From Pseudomonas sp. MUP55 (GTDB lineage Bacteria > Pseudomonadota > Gammaproteobacteria > Pseudomonadales > Pseudomonadaceae): a stretch of DNA of 64,000 nt. The stretch spans positions 3,038,001 through 3,102,000 of the forward strand of contig NZ_CP138214.1 of assembly GCF_034043515.1 (NCBI RefSeq), given 5' to 3'. Positions 7,702 through 15,824 of the stretch are shown here, one piece after another. Under the pieces are notes generated by a model, which was given only the letters and a program-made list of their open reading frames with translations, searched no databases and was not told where the DNA came from. The stretch's first letter is position 1. The number at the start of each line of letters is the position of its first letter. The position numbers and the translations under genes are program-made.

Positions 7702-8286
7702 ATGCCTGAAGAAAAAGTCGTGATGTACGAATCCCCACAAGCTGCCAGCATCCAAACCGTCACAGGCTGGGTAGGCGCTGATGGCCGCTTCTGGGGCAAA
7801 GATGAGCATATGGCGCGCTGGTGTGGCGCCACCCATCGCCAGTGCGAGAAGAATCCAGATCATCCGATCCACGAGATTCGGAGCTACTGCCAGCCTTGTT
7901 ACCAGGAGAGCCGACAGGCGAAGTTCGCAGCGATGCCCGTCAAGGAGTGGTCCGGCGAACCGCTGGTAATATTCGATAGCGACCAGTACTTCTTTGACGA
8001 AGACAGCCTACGTGACTTCCTCATCGACAGCGATATCGACCTGGCAGACCTGCAGCTTTGCATCTGTGAGCCGAAAATGCCTCGCGAAATCGATCCTTCG
8101 GACGTCTTCAGCGATGATCTACCTGAAGACGGTGAGATCCGTGATCAGCAACTTGTCGCAGCGTTCGAACTGCTGAACGAAATGATTCGCCAGTCCGAGC
8201 CCCTTTCGTGGACTGAGGGCAAGGTCGCCGCTTCTCTGCCGCAATCTCTCCTTGATGAAGTCGCGGCTGCACGGGTGACGCCATGA
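7702..8286 (+). CDS. Hypothetical phage protein with Cys/His cluster
   Basis: 194 residues, acidic. Residues about 37-66 hold Cys and His (RWCGATHRQC, later SYCQPCYQE) spaced like a small zinc-binding element. The C-terminal half is strongly acidic. Family not recognised. ATG 7702 follows AAGGA; the upstream extension would cross the palindrome at 7676-7689. It overlaps a micro-ORF at its 3' end by ATGA, so translation of 7702-8758 is probably coupled. Confidence 0.65.
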   Translation: MPEEKVVMYESPQAASIQTVTGWVGADGRFWGKDEHMARWCGATHRQCEKNPDHPIHEIRSYCQPCYQESRQAKFAAMPVKEWSGEPLVIFDSDQYFFDEDSLRDFLIDSDIDLADLQLCICEPKMPREIDPSDVFSDDLPEDGEIRDQQLVAAFELLNEMIRQSEPLSWTEGKVAASLPQSLLDEVAAARVTP

Positions 8287-8339
8287 TCGCCACCCTCTGG
8301 TTCGCCTACGTCTTCATCTACAAGGGGTCAAGGCCATGA
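8283..8339 (+). CDS. Possible 18-residue hydrophobic micro-protein
   Basis: The frame MIATLWFAYVFIYKGSRP starts with an ATGA overlap on the previous stop (8284-8286) and ends with an ATGA overlap on the next gene's start (8336). It has a hydrophobic helix and a basic end. The double overlap leaves no unused bases, which suggests a translationally coupled micro-gene; it may instead serve only to carry ribosomes to the next start. No separate ribosome binding site is clear. Confidence 0.4.
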   Translation: MIATLWFAYVFIYKGSRP

Positions 8340-8758
8340 TCATCAAGATTGCTTTTGACCCAGGCAACCTGAAACCAGACGATGAAGCCTATCCCGCTTT
8401 CCAGGCCGGCGGCGTCACGTTAAAGGTTTGGGCTCTCTACAAGAAGCACTTCATCACCTGCCAATACTTCCGGGAAAACCTGATCGCGATGGCAGAACTG
8501 TTTGAGCGAATGCTTGATATCGAAGACCGCGACGTTCTCCCGTACACAAACATTGATGAGTTCGTAGCCTACCTGGGCGCCTGTGGAATTTACGGAACAA
8601 CAGCTGGCCCACGACACAAGGAGATGGTCGGGTGGGTTGTGAGGTACTGGGACTATTTCAACCTGGCCACCCAGTGGTCGTTGACCCTTCAGTACAAAGT
8701 CGTGAAGGAGGTTGACGAAAACTTGATCATTCGCGGCTTCCACTCCGCAACAGCCTAA
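8336..8758 (+). CDS. Hypothetical phage protein, 140 residues
   Basis: Soluble, mixed alpha/beta composition, many aromatic residues (contains VVRYWDYFNLATQW). Family not recognised. ATG 8336 lies next to AAGGGG and overlaps the preceding micro-ORF by ATGA. Same strand and base composition as the flanking phage genes. Confidence 0.65.
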   Translation: MIIKIAFDPGNLKPDDEAYPAFQAGGVTLKVWALYKKHFITCQYFRENLIAMAELFERMLDIEDRDVLPYTNIDEFVAYLGACGIYGTTAGPRHKEMVGWVVRYWDYFNLATQWSLTLQYKVVKEVDENLIIRGFHSATA

Positions 8759-8803
8759 CCCAATCCCCCTAAATGCCTGCCGGTCAACGGCGGGCCACCT
8801 TCT

Positions 8804-8818
8804 GCCGCCCAGCGCGGC
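8804..8818 (+). promoter_or_regulatory. Leader hairpin before a ribosome binding site
   Basis: Inverted repeat GCCGC-CCAGC-GCGGC directly before AAGGA of the 8830 gene. Same design as the hairpins at 473-487, 1813-1827, 5710-5724 and 7676-7689: a 5-7 bp GC stem abutting the Shine-Dalgarno. A role in transcript protection or start-site exposure is inferred. Confidence 0.45.
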
Positions 8819-8829
8819 AAGGACACCCC

Positions 8830-9048
8830 ATGTTCGCTATGAAACTCACCTCGATACTGCTGGGCGCTTTGCTGTACCCGGTCGCCAGCGGCTGCTGGTT
8901 CACCTGGATCGCGCTGGACCTGTTGGAAACCGGCACCACCGAGGCACTGATCTACGCCTTCGCCGGTACCTGCGCCTGGCTGCTGATCACCTTCGGCCTG
9001 GCCGTTCACATCATCAAGACAGCGCGGCCCACGGCCGGCGGGAGGTAG
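8830..9048 (+). CDS. Small membrane protein, two transmembrane segments
   Basis: 72 residues with hydrophobic segments at about 7-30 and 40-63 (contains LLGALLYPVASGCWF), charged C-terminus. ATG 8830 follows AAGGAC; the longer frame from 8773 starts in the leader hairpin region. Two bases separate it from the next gene, so it is co-transcribed with the DUF4224 gene and integrase. Possibly holin-like in topology, but no lysis genes are nearby, so the role is unknown. Confidence 0.6.
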   Translation: MFAMKLTSILLGALLYPVASGCWFTWIALDLLETGTTEALIYAFAGTCAWLLITFGLAVHIIKTARPTAGGR

Positions 9049-9050
9049 TT

Positions 9051-9266
9051 ATGGATGGAATTCAATTCCTGTCGCATGAGGATGTTTGCGAATTGACCGG
9101 CGCCAAGACGAAAGCTGGCCAAATCATGGTCCTGTCCCGCAATGGCATCCGCCACACTATAAAGCGCAACGGCTGGCCCTGCGTGATCTCTGCTTCACTG
9201 CTGGCCGGGAAAAAAGATCGGCAGCCCGAAAAGGCTGAATGGCAACCAAGGATGGGAATTCAGTAG
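9051..9266 (+). CDS. DUF4224 domain protein (integrase partner)
   Basis: 71 residues with the DUF4224 pattern: FLSHEDVCELTGAK near the start, then a second helix and NGIRHTIKRNGWP. Proteins of this type usually sit directly upstream of tyrosine integrases of Pseudomonas and enterobacterial prophages and are thought to act as small DNA-binding or excisionase-like partners. GGGAGG precedes the ATG. The stop codon abuts the integrase start with no gap, which supports coupled expression. Confidence 0.8.
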   Translation: MDGIQFLSHEDVCELTGAKTKAGQIMVLSRNGIRHTIKRNGWPCVISASLLAGKKDRQPEKAEWQPRMGIQ

Positions 9267-10301
9267 ATGGCAAGACGACCAACTAACCCTGGCAGCATCC
9301 CTCGGCTGAGAAAGCGCCTACGGCCAGGGGGAAGGGTTTATTACTACTACGACGCTGGCGATAAACCTAGGAAGGAAATCGCACTTGGTTCCGACTACGG
9401 AGCCGCAATCGTTGAATATGCTCGACTTGAAAAGAGCCGGGCAGCCAATGCAATCGTCGCACAGGTGCTCACCTTCGAGTGCGTCGCAAACAAGTATATG
9501 GACGAGGTGGTGCCTACGAAGTCGCTGAACACACAAAAAGACAACATCCGCGAGCTAAAACAACTGTTGATTTTCTTCAATGATCCGCCCGGCCCGCTTG
9601 AGGCGATCGAGCCGAAGCACGTCGTTCAATACCTGCGTTATCGGTCGAAGACTGCGAAGGTGCGTGCCAACAGAGAAAAGGCCCTGCTCAGCGCTATCTG
9701 GAATTTCGCGCGTCAGAGCGGCTATACGTCGCTGGCCAATCCGTGCGCCGGCATCAAAGGAAACAAGGAGACGGGCCGGGACACCTATGTAGAAGACGAA
9801 ATGTTTGCGGCGGTTTACCTGCACGCTGATCAGCCACTCAAGGACGCGTTAGATCTGTTCTATCTCACAGCTCAGCGCATAGGCGACACGCTGAAGATGG
9901 ACGAACGTGACTTGCTGGATAACCAGTTGTTAATCAAACAGGGGAAAACGAGCGCCAAACGCCGAATTGAGGTTGTAGGAGAGCTCAAGGTAGTTATTGA
10001 CCGCATTCTGGAAAGAAAAAAGGGGCACAAGATTCGATCAACCAGACTCGTCGTAATGGATAACGGCCAGGCGATGACAGCGAGCATGCTCAGGGGAAGA
10101 TTTGACGCGGCCAGGATGAAGGCCGGAATTGAAAAGTCTGCATTTCAGATGCGCGACCTGCGCGCAAAAGCAGCAACAGACAAGGAGGAGTCGACAGGCA
10201 GTATTCGCGACGCGAGAGATCAATTGGGGCACACAACTGTCGGCATGACAGAGCAGTATATCCGGCGCCGCAAAGGCCTAAAGGTGCTTCCCACTAAGTG
10301 A
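9267..10301 (+). CDS. int: Tyrosine site-specific integrase
   Basis: 344 residues. N-terminal arm-binding domain (1-55; RVYYYYDAGDKPR), core-binding SAM-like domain (about 70-160) and catalytic domain (175-340). Visible catalytic residues: Arg204 (TAQRIGD), Lys in the KTSAKRR hairpin (227/231), RDLR at 296-299, His322 (LGHTT) and nucleophile Tyr331. Box II has Arg where many integrases have His; this variant is, from memory, common among Pseudomonas prophage integrases, so activity is plausible. The gene faces the tRNA-Leu att site 119 bp downstream and should catalyse integration there. Confidence 0.92.
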   Translation: MARRPTNPGSIPRLRKRLRPGGRVYYYYDAGDKPRKEIALGSDYGAAIVEYARLEKSRAANAIVAQVLTFECVANKYMDEVVPTKSLNTQKDNIRELKQLLIFFNDPPGPLEAIEPKHVVQYLRYRSKTAKVRANREKALLSAIWNFARQSGYTSLANPCAGIKGNKETGRDTYVEDEMFAAVYLHADQPLKDALDLFYLTAQRIGDTLKMDERDLLDNQLLIKQGKTSAKRRIEVVGELKVVIDRILERKKGHKIRSTRLVVMDNGQAMTASMLRGRFDAARMKAGIEKSAFQMRDLRAKAATDKEESTGSIRDARDQLGHTTVGMTEQYIRRRKGLKVLPTK

Positions 10302-10306
10302 AAATC

Positions 10307-10379
10307 CGTTCCGCAATAAAATATGAGCCCTTGAAAGCAAAGGGCTACAAGCGACGCATCCACCTACAATTGCGGAACG
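10307..10379. repeat. Nested inverted repeats between integrase and att
   Basis: Outer 11-bp arms CGTTCCGCAAT (10307-10317) and ATTGCGGAACG (10369-10379) enclose an inner pair AGCCCTT (10326-10332) and AAGGGCT (10340-10346). The inner hairpin may terminate the integrase transcript, though it lacks a T-tract. The outer arms lie about 40-110 bp from the att core, where integrase arm sites are expected. Confidence 0.55.
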
Positions 10380-10419
10380 TAAATATCGCTAACCTACTGT
10401 TTTTTACGTCTTTGTGCGT

Positions 10420-10477
10420 GGACTTAAAATCCCCCGCTCGTAAGGGCGTCCCGGTTCGATTCCGGGTTCGGGCACCA
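10420..10477 (+). other. Attachment site: 3' part of tRNA-Leu(UAA)
   Basis: The sequence begins in the anticodon stem (GGACTTAAAATCC, anticodon TAA), continues through a long variable arm and the T-arm (GGTTCGATTCC) and ends with the acceptor strand and encoded CCA. The bases upstream do not form a D-arm or the matching acceptor strand, so only the 3' part is present. This is the footprint left when an element integrates into a tRNA 3' end; the intact tRNA should be at the far end of the element, outside the window. Confidence 0.85.
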
Positions 10478-10485
10478 CAGATATG

Positions 10486-10518
10486 AAGGGCTTGCCGGGG
10501 AAACCTGGGCAGGCCCTT
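10486..10518 (+). terminator. Rho-independent terminator of the original tRNA-Leu
   Basis: Stem AAGGGCTTGCC / GGCAGGCCCTT (11 bp with one G-T pair) and an 11-base loop, followed by ATCTTTTCTG. It starts 8 bases after the tRNA CCA, as expected for the native tRNA terminator left behind by integration. Confidence 0.8.
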
Positions 10519-10661
10519 ATCTTTTCTGCTGCGCAATTACCATCCTCCAGCGTCCTGCTGATCGAATGACCCTTACCAAAAATCAACCGAACTACGCCCC
10601 ATCCCAAGGCTCTATCAGGAGAAGCCTGGACATTTCCAGGCCAACCCGCATGGAGCTGAAT

Positions 10662-10838
10662 ATGTCTGACGATCTGAACAACCGTGGCCCTCAAGACCGT
10701 GCTCGAGTGAACACTTCAGAAGCTTGGGAAGTGAAGCATTGGACGAAGGAATTCGGCGTAACTGAACAACAGCTTAAAGATGCGGTGAAGGCGGTTGGCC
10801 CAATGGTCGACGACGTGCGTAAAAAGCTCGGCAATTGA
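10662..10838 (+). CDS. DUF3606 domain protein
   Basis: 58 residues with the short DUF3606 layout: a charged N-terminus with DRARVNTSEAWEVKHWTKEFG, then a helix ending near VDDVRKKLG. Small, function unknown, common in Pseudomonas and other Proteobacteria. ATG 10662 has TGGAG 7 bases upstream; the longer frame from 10566 has none. A strong terminator follows, so it is a single-gene unit. Confidence 0.75.
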   Translation: MSDDLNNRGPQDRARVNTSEAWEVKHWTKEFGVTEQQLKDAVKAVGPMVDDVRKKLGN

Positions 10839-10868
10839 AGGTCGGTGGCGCCCCCGGCAGCACCAACT

Positions 10869-10891
10869 GAAGCCGCATCTGTTGCGGCTTC
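10869..10891 (+). terminator. Rho-independent terminator after the DUF3606 gene
   Basis: Stem GAAGCCGCA / TGCGGCTTC (9 bp, 5-base loop) followed by TGTTGTTTG, about 30 bp after the stop codon. Confidence 0.8.
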
Positions 10892-10978
10892 TGTTGTTTG
10901 CCATGTATCGGCGCGAAATCTGCAAAGCGCGGTAGCCATAGCGGTTTGCGTAATGTGGTTTTCCTTGTGTCCTGCAGG

Positions 10979-12034
10979 TTAACCCGCGATTGCGGCGGCA
11001 CTGAGTGCGTGGATCTTGTCGACGATCTGGCGTGACGCCGTCCTTATTGCCGTGGTGGTATTGCCGGCGATGTGCGGCGTCAGTTGCGCGTTGGGTATAG
11101 CGGTCAACGGCGAGTCGAAGCGGTCTTTTTCCAGGGCAAAGGTATCGATGGCGACCGCTTTGATATGTCTGGGAAACCGGCTCATGAAGGCTGCCAGCTG
11201 GTGCTCGTCGACGATCCCGCCGCGAGCGGTATTGATGAGGATTGAACCTTGGCGCATCTGCCGGAACTCGTCAGTGCCGAACAAGCCTCGGGTCAACGCG
11301 GTGAGCGGTACGTGAATCGAAACGATGTCCGCCTCGGCCAGTAGCTGCTCAAGGCTTGCCCGTCGTTCAAGCTCAAGGCTGCGCGCCACTGCTTCGGTAA
11401 AACGTTCGGATCCGGTGGCGATCACCTTGATGCCCAACGCCGCAGCCTTGCGCGCTACCTGTCGGGCAATGCTGCCAGTGCCCACCAGCCCAAGCGTCAG
11501 TTCGGCGTATTCGGGGGTGGGTGCCAAGGTGCCTTTTGCCCAATGCCCCCTGTGCGTTTCGGCGTTGTAGTAATCCAGGTCGCGAGACAGAAACAGCGCC
11601 TGGGCCACGACGTATTCGGCAACGGCGGCCGCGTTGGAGCCCGGCGTGTTGAGTATCGCCACGCCATGCTGCTCGCACTCATGCCGATCGATATGATTAA
11701 CCCCTGCGCCGGCCTGAGCGATGGCACGCAGCGGCGTGGTCAACGCGGGAGAGGTGGCGGCGCGGATCAGGCTGGCGCCAAGGGGGATGTTCAGGCGCGT
11801 CTTGAACACGCTGTAACCCCCTGCCCGCGTTACAGCGGCAATGAAGGCAGGCTCGTCATGGCAGTTGATCTCGGCATATTGAATGCGCGTGGAGTAGTGC
11901 TGCCGGATGCGGTCCTTGTCCGCGAAATAATGCAGGTTGAGGGTCACGTCCAGGCCCAGTTCAAGAAAGTGATCGACTTCCTCAAACAGCAACGGCGGGC
12001 CGGGGGCATCCAGTATCAGGGTGGTAAATGCCAT
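10979..12034 (-). CDS. D-isomer-specific 2-hydroxyacid dehydrogenase family protein
   Basis: 351 residues. Cytosolic NAD(P)-dependent oxidoreductase that interconverts a 2-oxoacid and a D-2-hydroxyacid. Substrate-binding N-terminal part (1-125), then the Rossmann domain with GLVGTGSIARQVARKAAALG at about 182-201, and the family Arg (NTARGGIVDE), Glu and His (LTPHIAG) residues. The closest well-known relatives are phosphoglycerate or hydroxypyruvate dehydrogenases; the substrate cannot be assigned. Single gene, weak AGAGGA ribosome binding site. Confidence 0.85.
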   Translation of the reverse strand: MAFTTLILDAPGPPLLFEEVDHFLELGLDVTLNLHYFADKDRIRQHYSTRIQYAEINCHDEPAFIAAVTRAGGYSVFKTRLNIPLGASLIRAATSPALTTPLRAIAQAGAGVNHIDRHECEQHGVAILNTPGSNAAAVAEYVVAQALFLSRDLDYYNAETHRGHWAKGTLAPTPEYAELTLGLVGTGSIARQVARKAAALGIKVIATGSERFTEAVARSLELERRASLEQLLAEADIVSIHVPLTALTRGLFGTDEFRQMRQGSILINTARGGIVDEHQLAAFMSRFPRHIKAVAIDTFALEKDRFDSPLTAIPNAQLTPHIAGNTTTAIRTASRQIVDKIHALSAAAIAG

Positions 12035-12250
12035 TCAACTGATCCTCTTGGAGGGTCGTGCGCTGTACGGTCAAATCGAATGTCAGCCTGAACATCGCCA
12101 ACCACTGCACATCAAAAAATACCGCGCGGTATTCGCAGGAGGCAAGCAGTCGATTCAGGTTACCACTGCGCAACTATGGGCTTGGAAAAGTCTCGGTGGT
12201 AAGTGAGTGTAAGAAGCTCCTGAAACCAAAATACTCGCTGCCATACAAAA

Positions 12251-12272
12251 AAGGCGCTCCGCAGAGCGCCTT
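12251..12272 (-). terminator. Terminator of the small heat-shock gene
   Basis: Stem AAGGCGCTC / GAGCGCCTT with a 4-base loop; on the minus strand it is followed by a T-run (TTTTTTGTATGG), 17 bp after the ibpA stop. Confidence 0.85.
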
Positions 12273-12288
12273 CTTACCGCCGATTACC

Positions 12289-12747
12289 TCACTGTAAACT
12301 TACCTGACGCAGCTCAGGCTTGGCCTCGCCACCAATCGTGATGCGTTTGGGTTTGGCCTCTTCAGGCACCTCACGCAGCAGGTCGATGCTCAGCAACCCG
12401 TTGGTCAGCGATGCGCCGCGTACTTCGATGTGGTCCGCCAGGCGGAACGACAGCCGGAAAGCACGCTGGGCAATGCCCTGGTGCAGGTAAGCGACCTTCT
12501 CGTCGGTTTCGCGTTTTCCGCCGGAAACCGTCAGCACGCCTCGTTCGACCTGGATATCCAGATCCTCCTCGGTCAGGCCAGCCACGGCGATGACAATGCG
12601 GTACGCGTCGTCACCGTGCTTTTCCACGTTGTGAGGTGGATAGGAGTTCGGAGCCTCGCTGCGCAGCGCCGACTCGAACAGGTCATTGAAGCGGTCAAAG
12701 CCCACCGATTGACGGAACAGTGGGGCCAACGAAAGGGTAGTAGCCAT
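12289..12747 (-). CDS. ibpA: Small heat-shock protein, Hsp20/IbpA family
   Basis: 152 residues. ATP-independent holdase that binds unfolding proteins in the cytosol and passes them to DnaK/ClpB. N-terminal arm (1-35, MATTLSLAPLFRQSVGFDRF), alpha-crystallin domain (about 36-128) with the conserved GLLSIDL beta strand, and a short C-terminal extension. Length and opening match Pseudomonas IbpA. AGGAG precedes the ATG; a sigma-32 promoter lies 70-95 bp upstream, and the leader could pair GAG/CTC around the Shine-Dalgarno, which would fit an RNA thermometer but is not proven here. Confidence 0.93.
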   Translation of the reverse strand: MATTLSLAPLFRQSVGFDRFNDLFESALRSEAPNSYPPHNVEKHGDDAYRIVIAVAGLTEEDLDIQVERGVLTVSGGKRETDEKVAYLHQGIAQRAFRLSFRLADHIEVRGASLTNGLLSIDLLREVPEEAKPKRITIGGEAKPELRQVSLQ

Positions 12748-12815
12748 TTTAAAATCTCCTGAGTTTCTCCAAGTGATTTAGTCCGCGACCCGTATGCGGC
12801 ATCGCGTGATCAAAA

Positions 12816-12843
12816 ATCTAGGGACGTGCAAAAGGATTTCAAG
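12816..12843 (-). promoter_or_regulatory. Sigma-32 heat-shock promoter of ibpA
   Basis: On the minus strand CTTGAAA (-35), 13 bases, then CCCTAGAT (-10), close to the sigma-32 consensus CTTGAAA and CCCCATNT. It points at ibpA, leaving a leader of about 60 bases. Confidence 0.8.
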
Positions 12844-12978
12844 AGACCTGCAAAAAAAAATTTATCGCCCTCAAAACGCTGCCGCGAGAACCGAAATACC
12901 TGGGGTGTGCTCTAATCCAGTGCCAGGCGTGCGTTAACCCCCTTAAACGCCTGTGCGCAGCCCCTAGAGGTACACAAA

Positions 12979-13404
12979 ATGAAAATGACACTCCCGGCCC
13001 TGGCATTGGGCGTCCTGATTTCTCAGTCGGCGCTGGCCGCCGGCGATGGCACCTCCGCGCTGGGTGGCGGTGTGGGTGGTGTGTTGGGCAATGTGGTCGG
13101 CCAGCAGCTCGGTGGCTCGACCGGTGCGGCCATCGGCGCGGGTGTAGGTGGCGCGGCCGGCGGTGCGGTGGGTGCGCAGAAAGGCAATCGAACCGAAGCG
13201 GCGCTGGGTGGCGGGGTCGGCGCTGCGGGTGGTTCAGTCATCGGTAATCACTTGGGTGGCAGCACCGGTTCAACCATCGGCGCAGGCCTGGGTGGTGCAG
13301 CCGGCGGCGCGCTGGGTAACAACCTGGCGGACGACGAAAGCGGCCACCGTTCCGACGGCAAACACAAAGGCAACAAGCATAAACACAAGAACAAGCGCCA
13401 CTGA
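12979..13404 (+). CDS. Secreted glycine-zipper protein
   Basis: 141 residues. Signal peptide (1-20, cleavage after LAA), then two long Gly/Ala-rich glycine-zipper blocks (about 28-66 and 74-112) that repeat GxxxG patterns (GGAAGGAVG, GGAAGGALG), and a basic His/Lys-rich tail (HKHKNKRH). Glycine zippers of this kind pack into outer-membrane or periplasmic assemblies; the exact function is unknown. The two blocks look like an internal duplication. ATG 12979 follows a GAGG box. Confidence 0.8.
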   Translation: MKMTLPALALGVLISQSALAAGDGTSALGGGVGGVLGNVVGQQLGGSTGAAIGAGVGGAAGGAVGAQKGNRTEAALGGGVGAAGGSVIGNHLGGSTGSTIGAGLGGAAGGALGNNLADDESGHRSDGKHKGNKHKHKNKRH

Positions 13405-13433
13405 TGACCTGACACGGCGTTGATTGCAACGCA

Positions 13434-13468
13434 CCGGGATGAACGACGCAGAACGCCGTTCATCCCGG
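13434..13468. terminator. Bidirectional hairpin between convergent genes
   Basis: Stem CCGGGATGAACG / CGTTCATCCCGG, 12 bp with an 11-base loop, between the glycine-zipper gene and treS. There is no long T-tract on either side, so termination strength is uncertain. Confidence 0.6.
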
Positions 13469-13478
13469 CTTGCCAGCC

Positions 13479-15542
13479 TTACATCGGCGTACTGCTCACC
13501 ACCCGCAACGCCAGCCCCTCGTAGGCATCCAGGGTAATCGTAAACGTCCCCTCCTCCGTCAGATCCCCTTCCACGCGCTCATTGATGATATCCACCACCG
13601 GCCCCGGTGCAATGTTGGGCAGGTTCAGGGATTCGGTGATCGGCGTGGCGCCGAAGTTCAGCGCGGTGATCTGCGTGCCCTTGCCGGCCGGCAACTCATG
13701 CACCATGACCAGCAGCCCTGGATGCTCGACGTCCGGGATCAGGATCTGACGACTGGCGGCGATGTCGTAGGCGCGGCGCACGCCGAGGATTTTCTGCAGT
13801 TGCGAAGCGAATGAGTCCGGGTCCTGCAATTGGCTGTTCAAGCTGCCGTACAGGCTTCTGGAACGCGGCATCTGCCCGGCCGACAGCTCCGCGTCGGGGT
13901 TGAGGTCCACCAGGTCGTAGGCGCCACGATGGACCCAGCGGGTGTCGCCATCGGCCATCAGGTGCGCGACCTCGTCGGCCGCCAATGGCAGCGCGCCCAC
14001 CAGGTCCCAGCCGGACAGCGCAAACACCCCAGGCTGCATGGCGTTGTACATCACCAGCAGCAAGTGGATCTGGCGAATCTGCTGGATATCGGCCGCAGTG
14101 ATCGCGTCCAGGTCGCGAATGCCCAGGGCTGCGGTGATGATGCTGGCGGTGGTGCACGATACGCCGTTGGTGACGAATTTCAGGTTGTACGGCGCGTGTT
14201 CACCGGTCAGGCGTTCGTACATCTGCTCGCGGATGTGCTCGCGCAGGATGTTGCCGGGGAAGGTCTGGCCCTGGAACAGGAAGCTGTCATGGGCATGCAG
14301 CGTCCAGAAGTGCACCAGCTCCAGGGTCAGTTCGTCGTGGTTTTGCAGGGCATGGATCAGCGAGCCAGGGTCGATGCCCAGGCTGTGCATCTGGCGCAGC
14401 ATCAGGCGCAGGAATTCAGCGTCGCCCATCAATAACGCGTGCTGGTAGGCGGGACGGGTGATGAAGTCATAGGACAGGTCGGCGCCGCCGTGGGACATGG
14501 AGGCGATGTCGTCCACGGTGAGGTTGAGTTCCTGGAAACTGAAACCGCCCGCCTTGCGAATCGCCCCGCCCAGTAACTGGTTGCCGGTGATCGACAGCGG
14601 ATGGCTTTCCGACCAGGCGCTGCCGTCGAGCTTGCGCTCTACGCCGAGGAAGCCGTTGGCGTCCAGGCGCAGGATCTTCGCGCCCATCACATCAATGGCA
14701 TGCAGCGCATCACCGATGATCATCTGCTGGGCGGCAAATGACGGATCGAGCCAGTTCAGCGACGGCTGGCCTTCCTTGAAGTAATGCAGGTAAACCCAGC
14801 GACGCGGCTTGCCATCCACGCCTACGACGACCGGCGTGGCGCTCCAATCGGTTTCCTTCACGCCGGGCTCGAAGAAAATCACCCGCTGCAACTGGCCGAC
14901 GATGTAGTGCTTGTCGCGCAGCGCATCCACCTGCTGCGGGCTGAGGTTCTGCGCGTCGCGGCCCTCGGCGACCTCTGGCAGCAACGCCCAGTCTTCATCG
15001 CGGATTTCGACCATGTGGTACAGGCCGGGGTAGTCTTCATAGGCCATTTCCGCCAGACGAAAATCCGCGCCCTTGCCGGTGTGCGATGGGATCACGTCGT
15101 CGATGACCACCGCATTATGCGCGGCGGCCATGCGCGTCAGCGCCTGCAGCTGCGCCTCGGTACCCAGTAGCGGGTCGATGTCGAAGCTGATGCGGTCGAA
15201 GTTGCCGTCGATGGTCGGCGTGTAGTCAGTGCCGGACAGACCGCCGGACTTCTTCAACGGCCCATTGTGAATACCCTGGATGCCGATCTTCGACAACGCA
15301 TGCCACAAGGCTTCGTCCCCCAGCGCTTCGAGCACGGTGCCGTCTTCGCGGGTGACGATTGATGCCGGATAGGCGGTGAACCAAACCGAGGACAAGGCTG
15401 ACGCATCACGCGGCCTGGTTTGCGCAAAGGGCTGTTGCCACATCCGTCCCTGCCCCGAATAGAGCTTGGCCCGCTGGCGCGCCGCGTGCAGCATGGAGCG
15501 CTGCACCAGCCAATTCACATGATCGTTGTCCGCCGCCGTCAT
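13479..15542 (-). CDS. treS: Trehalose synthase (maltose alpha-D-glucosyltransferase), GH13
   Basis: 687 residues. Interconverts maltose and trehalose by intramolecular transglucosylation in the cytosol. The sequence follows the Pseudomonas stutzeri TreS closely over its length as I recall it (similar length, start [16 protein letters not shown]). GH13 catalytic residues: nucleophile Asp in LRLDANGF, acid/base Glu in FQELN, and the QNHDELT transition-state Asp. It lacks a maltokinase fusion. In Pseudomonas trehalose helps osmotic and desiccation tolerance. Single gene here, convergent with the glycine-zipper gene. Confidence 0.92.
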   Translation of the reverse strand: MTAADNDHVNWLVQRSMLHAARQRAKLYSGQGRMWQQPFAQTRPRDASALSSVWFTAYPASIVTREDGTVLEALGDEALWHALSKIGIQGIHNGPLKKSGGLSGTDYTPTIDGNFDRISFDIDPLLGTEAQLQALTRMAAAHNAVVIDDVIPSHTGKGADFRLAEMAYEDYPGLYHMVEIRDEDWALLPEVAEGRDAQNLSPQQVDALRDKHYIVGQLQRVIFFEPGVKETDWSATPVVVGVDGKPRRWVYLHYFKEGQPSLNWLDPSFAAQQMIIGDALHAIDVMGAKILRLDANGFLGVERKLDGSAWSESHPLSITGNQLLGGAIRKAGGFSFQELNLTVDDIASMSHGGADLSYDFITRPAYQHALLMGDAEFLRLMLRQMHSLGIDPGSLIHALQNHDELTLELVHFWTLHAHDSFLFQGQTFPGNILREHIREQMYERLTGEHAPYNLKFVTNGVSCTTASIITAALGIRDLDAITAADIQQIRQIHLLLVMYNAMQPGVFALSGWDLVGALPLAADEVAHLMADGDTRWVHRGAYDLVDLNPDAELSAGQMPRSRSLYGSLNSQLQDPDSFASQLQKILGVRRAYDIAASRQILIPDVEHPGLLVMVHELPAGKGTQITALNFGATPITESLNLPNIAPGPVVDIINERVEGDLTEEGTFTITLDAYEGLALRVVSSTPM

Positions 15543-15636
15543 AAGCCTGATACCTGTGGTCGTGAGAGGTTACTCGTAAGCATAGGAGCGACGAGCGAAG
15601 CGATTCGTTGCATTGAAATGCAGATCTGACTGTACT

Positions 15637-15773
15637 GATCGTCCCCACGCTCTGCGTGGGAATGCCTCCTGGGACGCTCCGCGTCCCGCCAACCGGCGTA
15701 CCTTTGAGCGACTGCGCATTGGTGACGCGGAGCGTCACAGGCTGCGTTCCCACGCGGGAGCGTGGGGACGATC
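15637..15773. repeat. Composite palindromic repeat
   Basis: Perfect 16-bp outer arms, GATCGTCCCCACGCTC (15637-15652) and its complement (15758-15773), enclose further hairpins (GGGACGCTCCGCGTCCC; GTGACGCGGAGCGTCAC). This looks like the extragenic palindrome family common in fluorescent pseudomonads. A related stem appears at 52390-52421. Confidence 0.7.
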
Positions 15774-15784
15774 GTTGAACTGAC

Positions 15785-15810
15785 CCACCGATATCGGGGG
15801 CAAGCCCCCT
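15785..15810. repeat. REP palindrome interrupted by the IS110 element
   Basis: CACCGATATCGGGGGCAAG followed by CCCCCT is the first part of a Pseudomonas REP; the rest (CCCACATT) resumes at 17054 after the insertion sequence. The intact form of the same REP is at 38656-38679. Confidence 0.8.
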
Positions 15811-15824
15811 TGTGTCTTGAGCCA

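Larger units (their letters stand above)
1..10477. mobile_element. Prophage-like integrative element, right part, in tRNA-Leu
   Basis: The stretch ends with a tyrosine integrase (9267-10301) followed by only the 3' part of a tRNA-Leu(UAA) (10420-10477), the usual att footprint of an element in a tRNA 3' end. Plus-strand genes look like phage early or accessory genes (YejK/NdpA, orphan m5C methyltransferase, short hypotheticals, DUF4224). Minus-strand genes are AT-richer cargo, mostly small membrane proteins. No capsid, tail, terminase or conjugation gene is visible, so prophage versus other integrative element cannot be settled here. The left att site and the complete tRNA should lie upstream of base 1. 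Boundaries are inferred. Confidence 0.8.

Noticed and set aside
10404..10480. Complete tRNA-Leu gene
   Set aside because: Only the 3' part from the anticodon stem onward is present; the upstream bases do not pair with the acceptor strand or form a D-arm. It is annotated as an att site.
12748..12815. ROSE-type RNA thermometer in the ibpA leader
   Set aside because: The leader can pair around the Shine-Dalgarno, but the conserved short motif typical of ROSE elements was not clearly identified, so it is only mentioned under ibpA.
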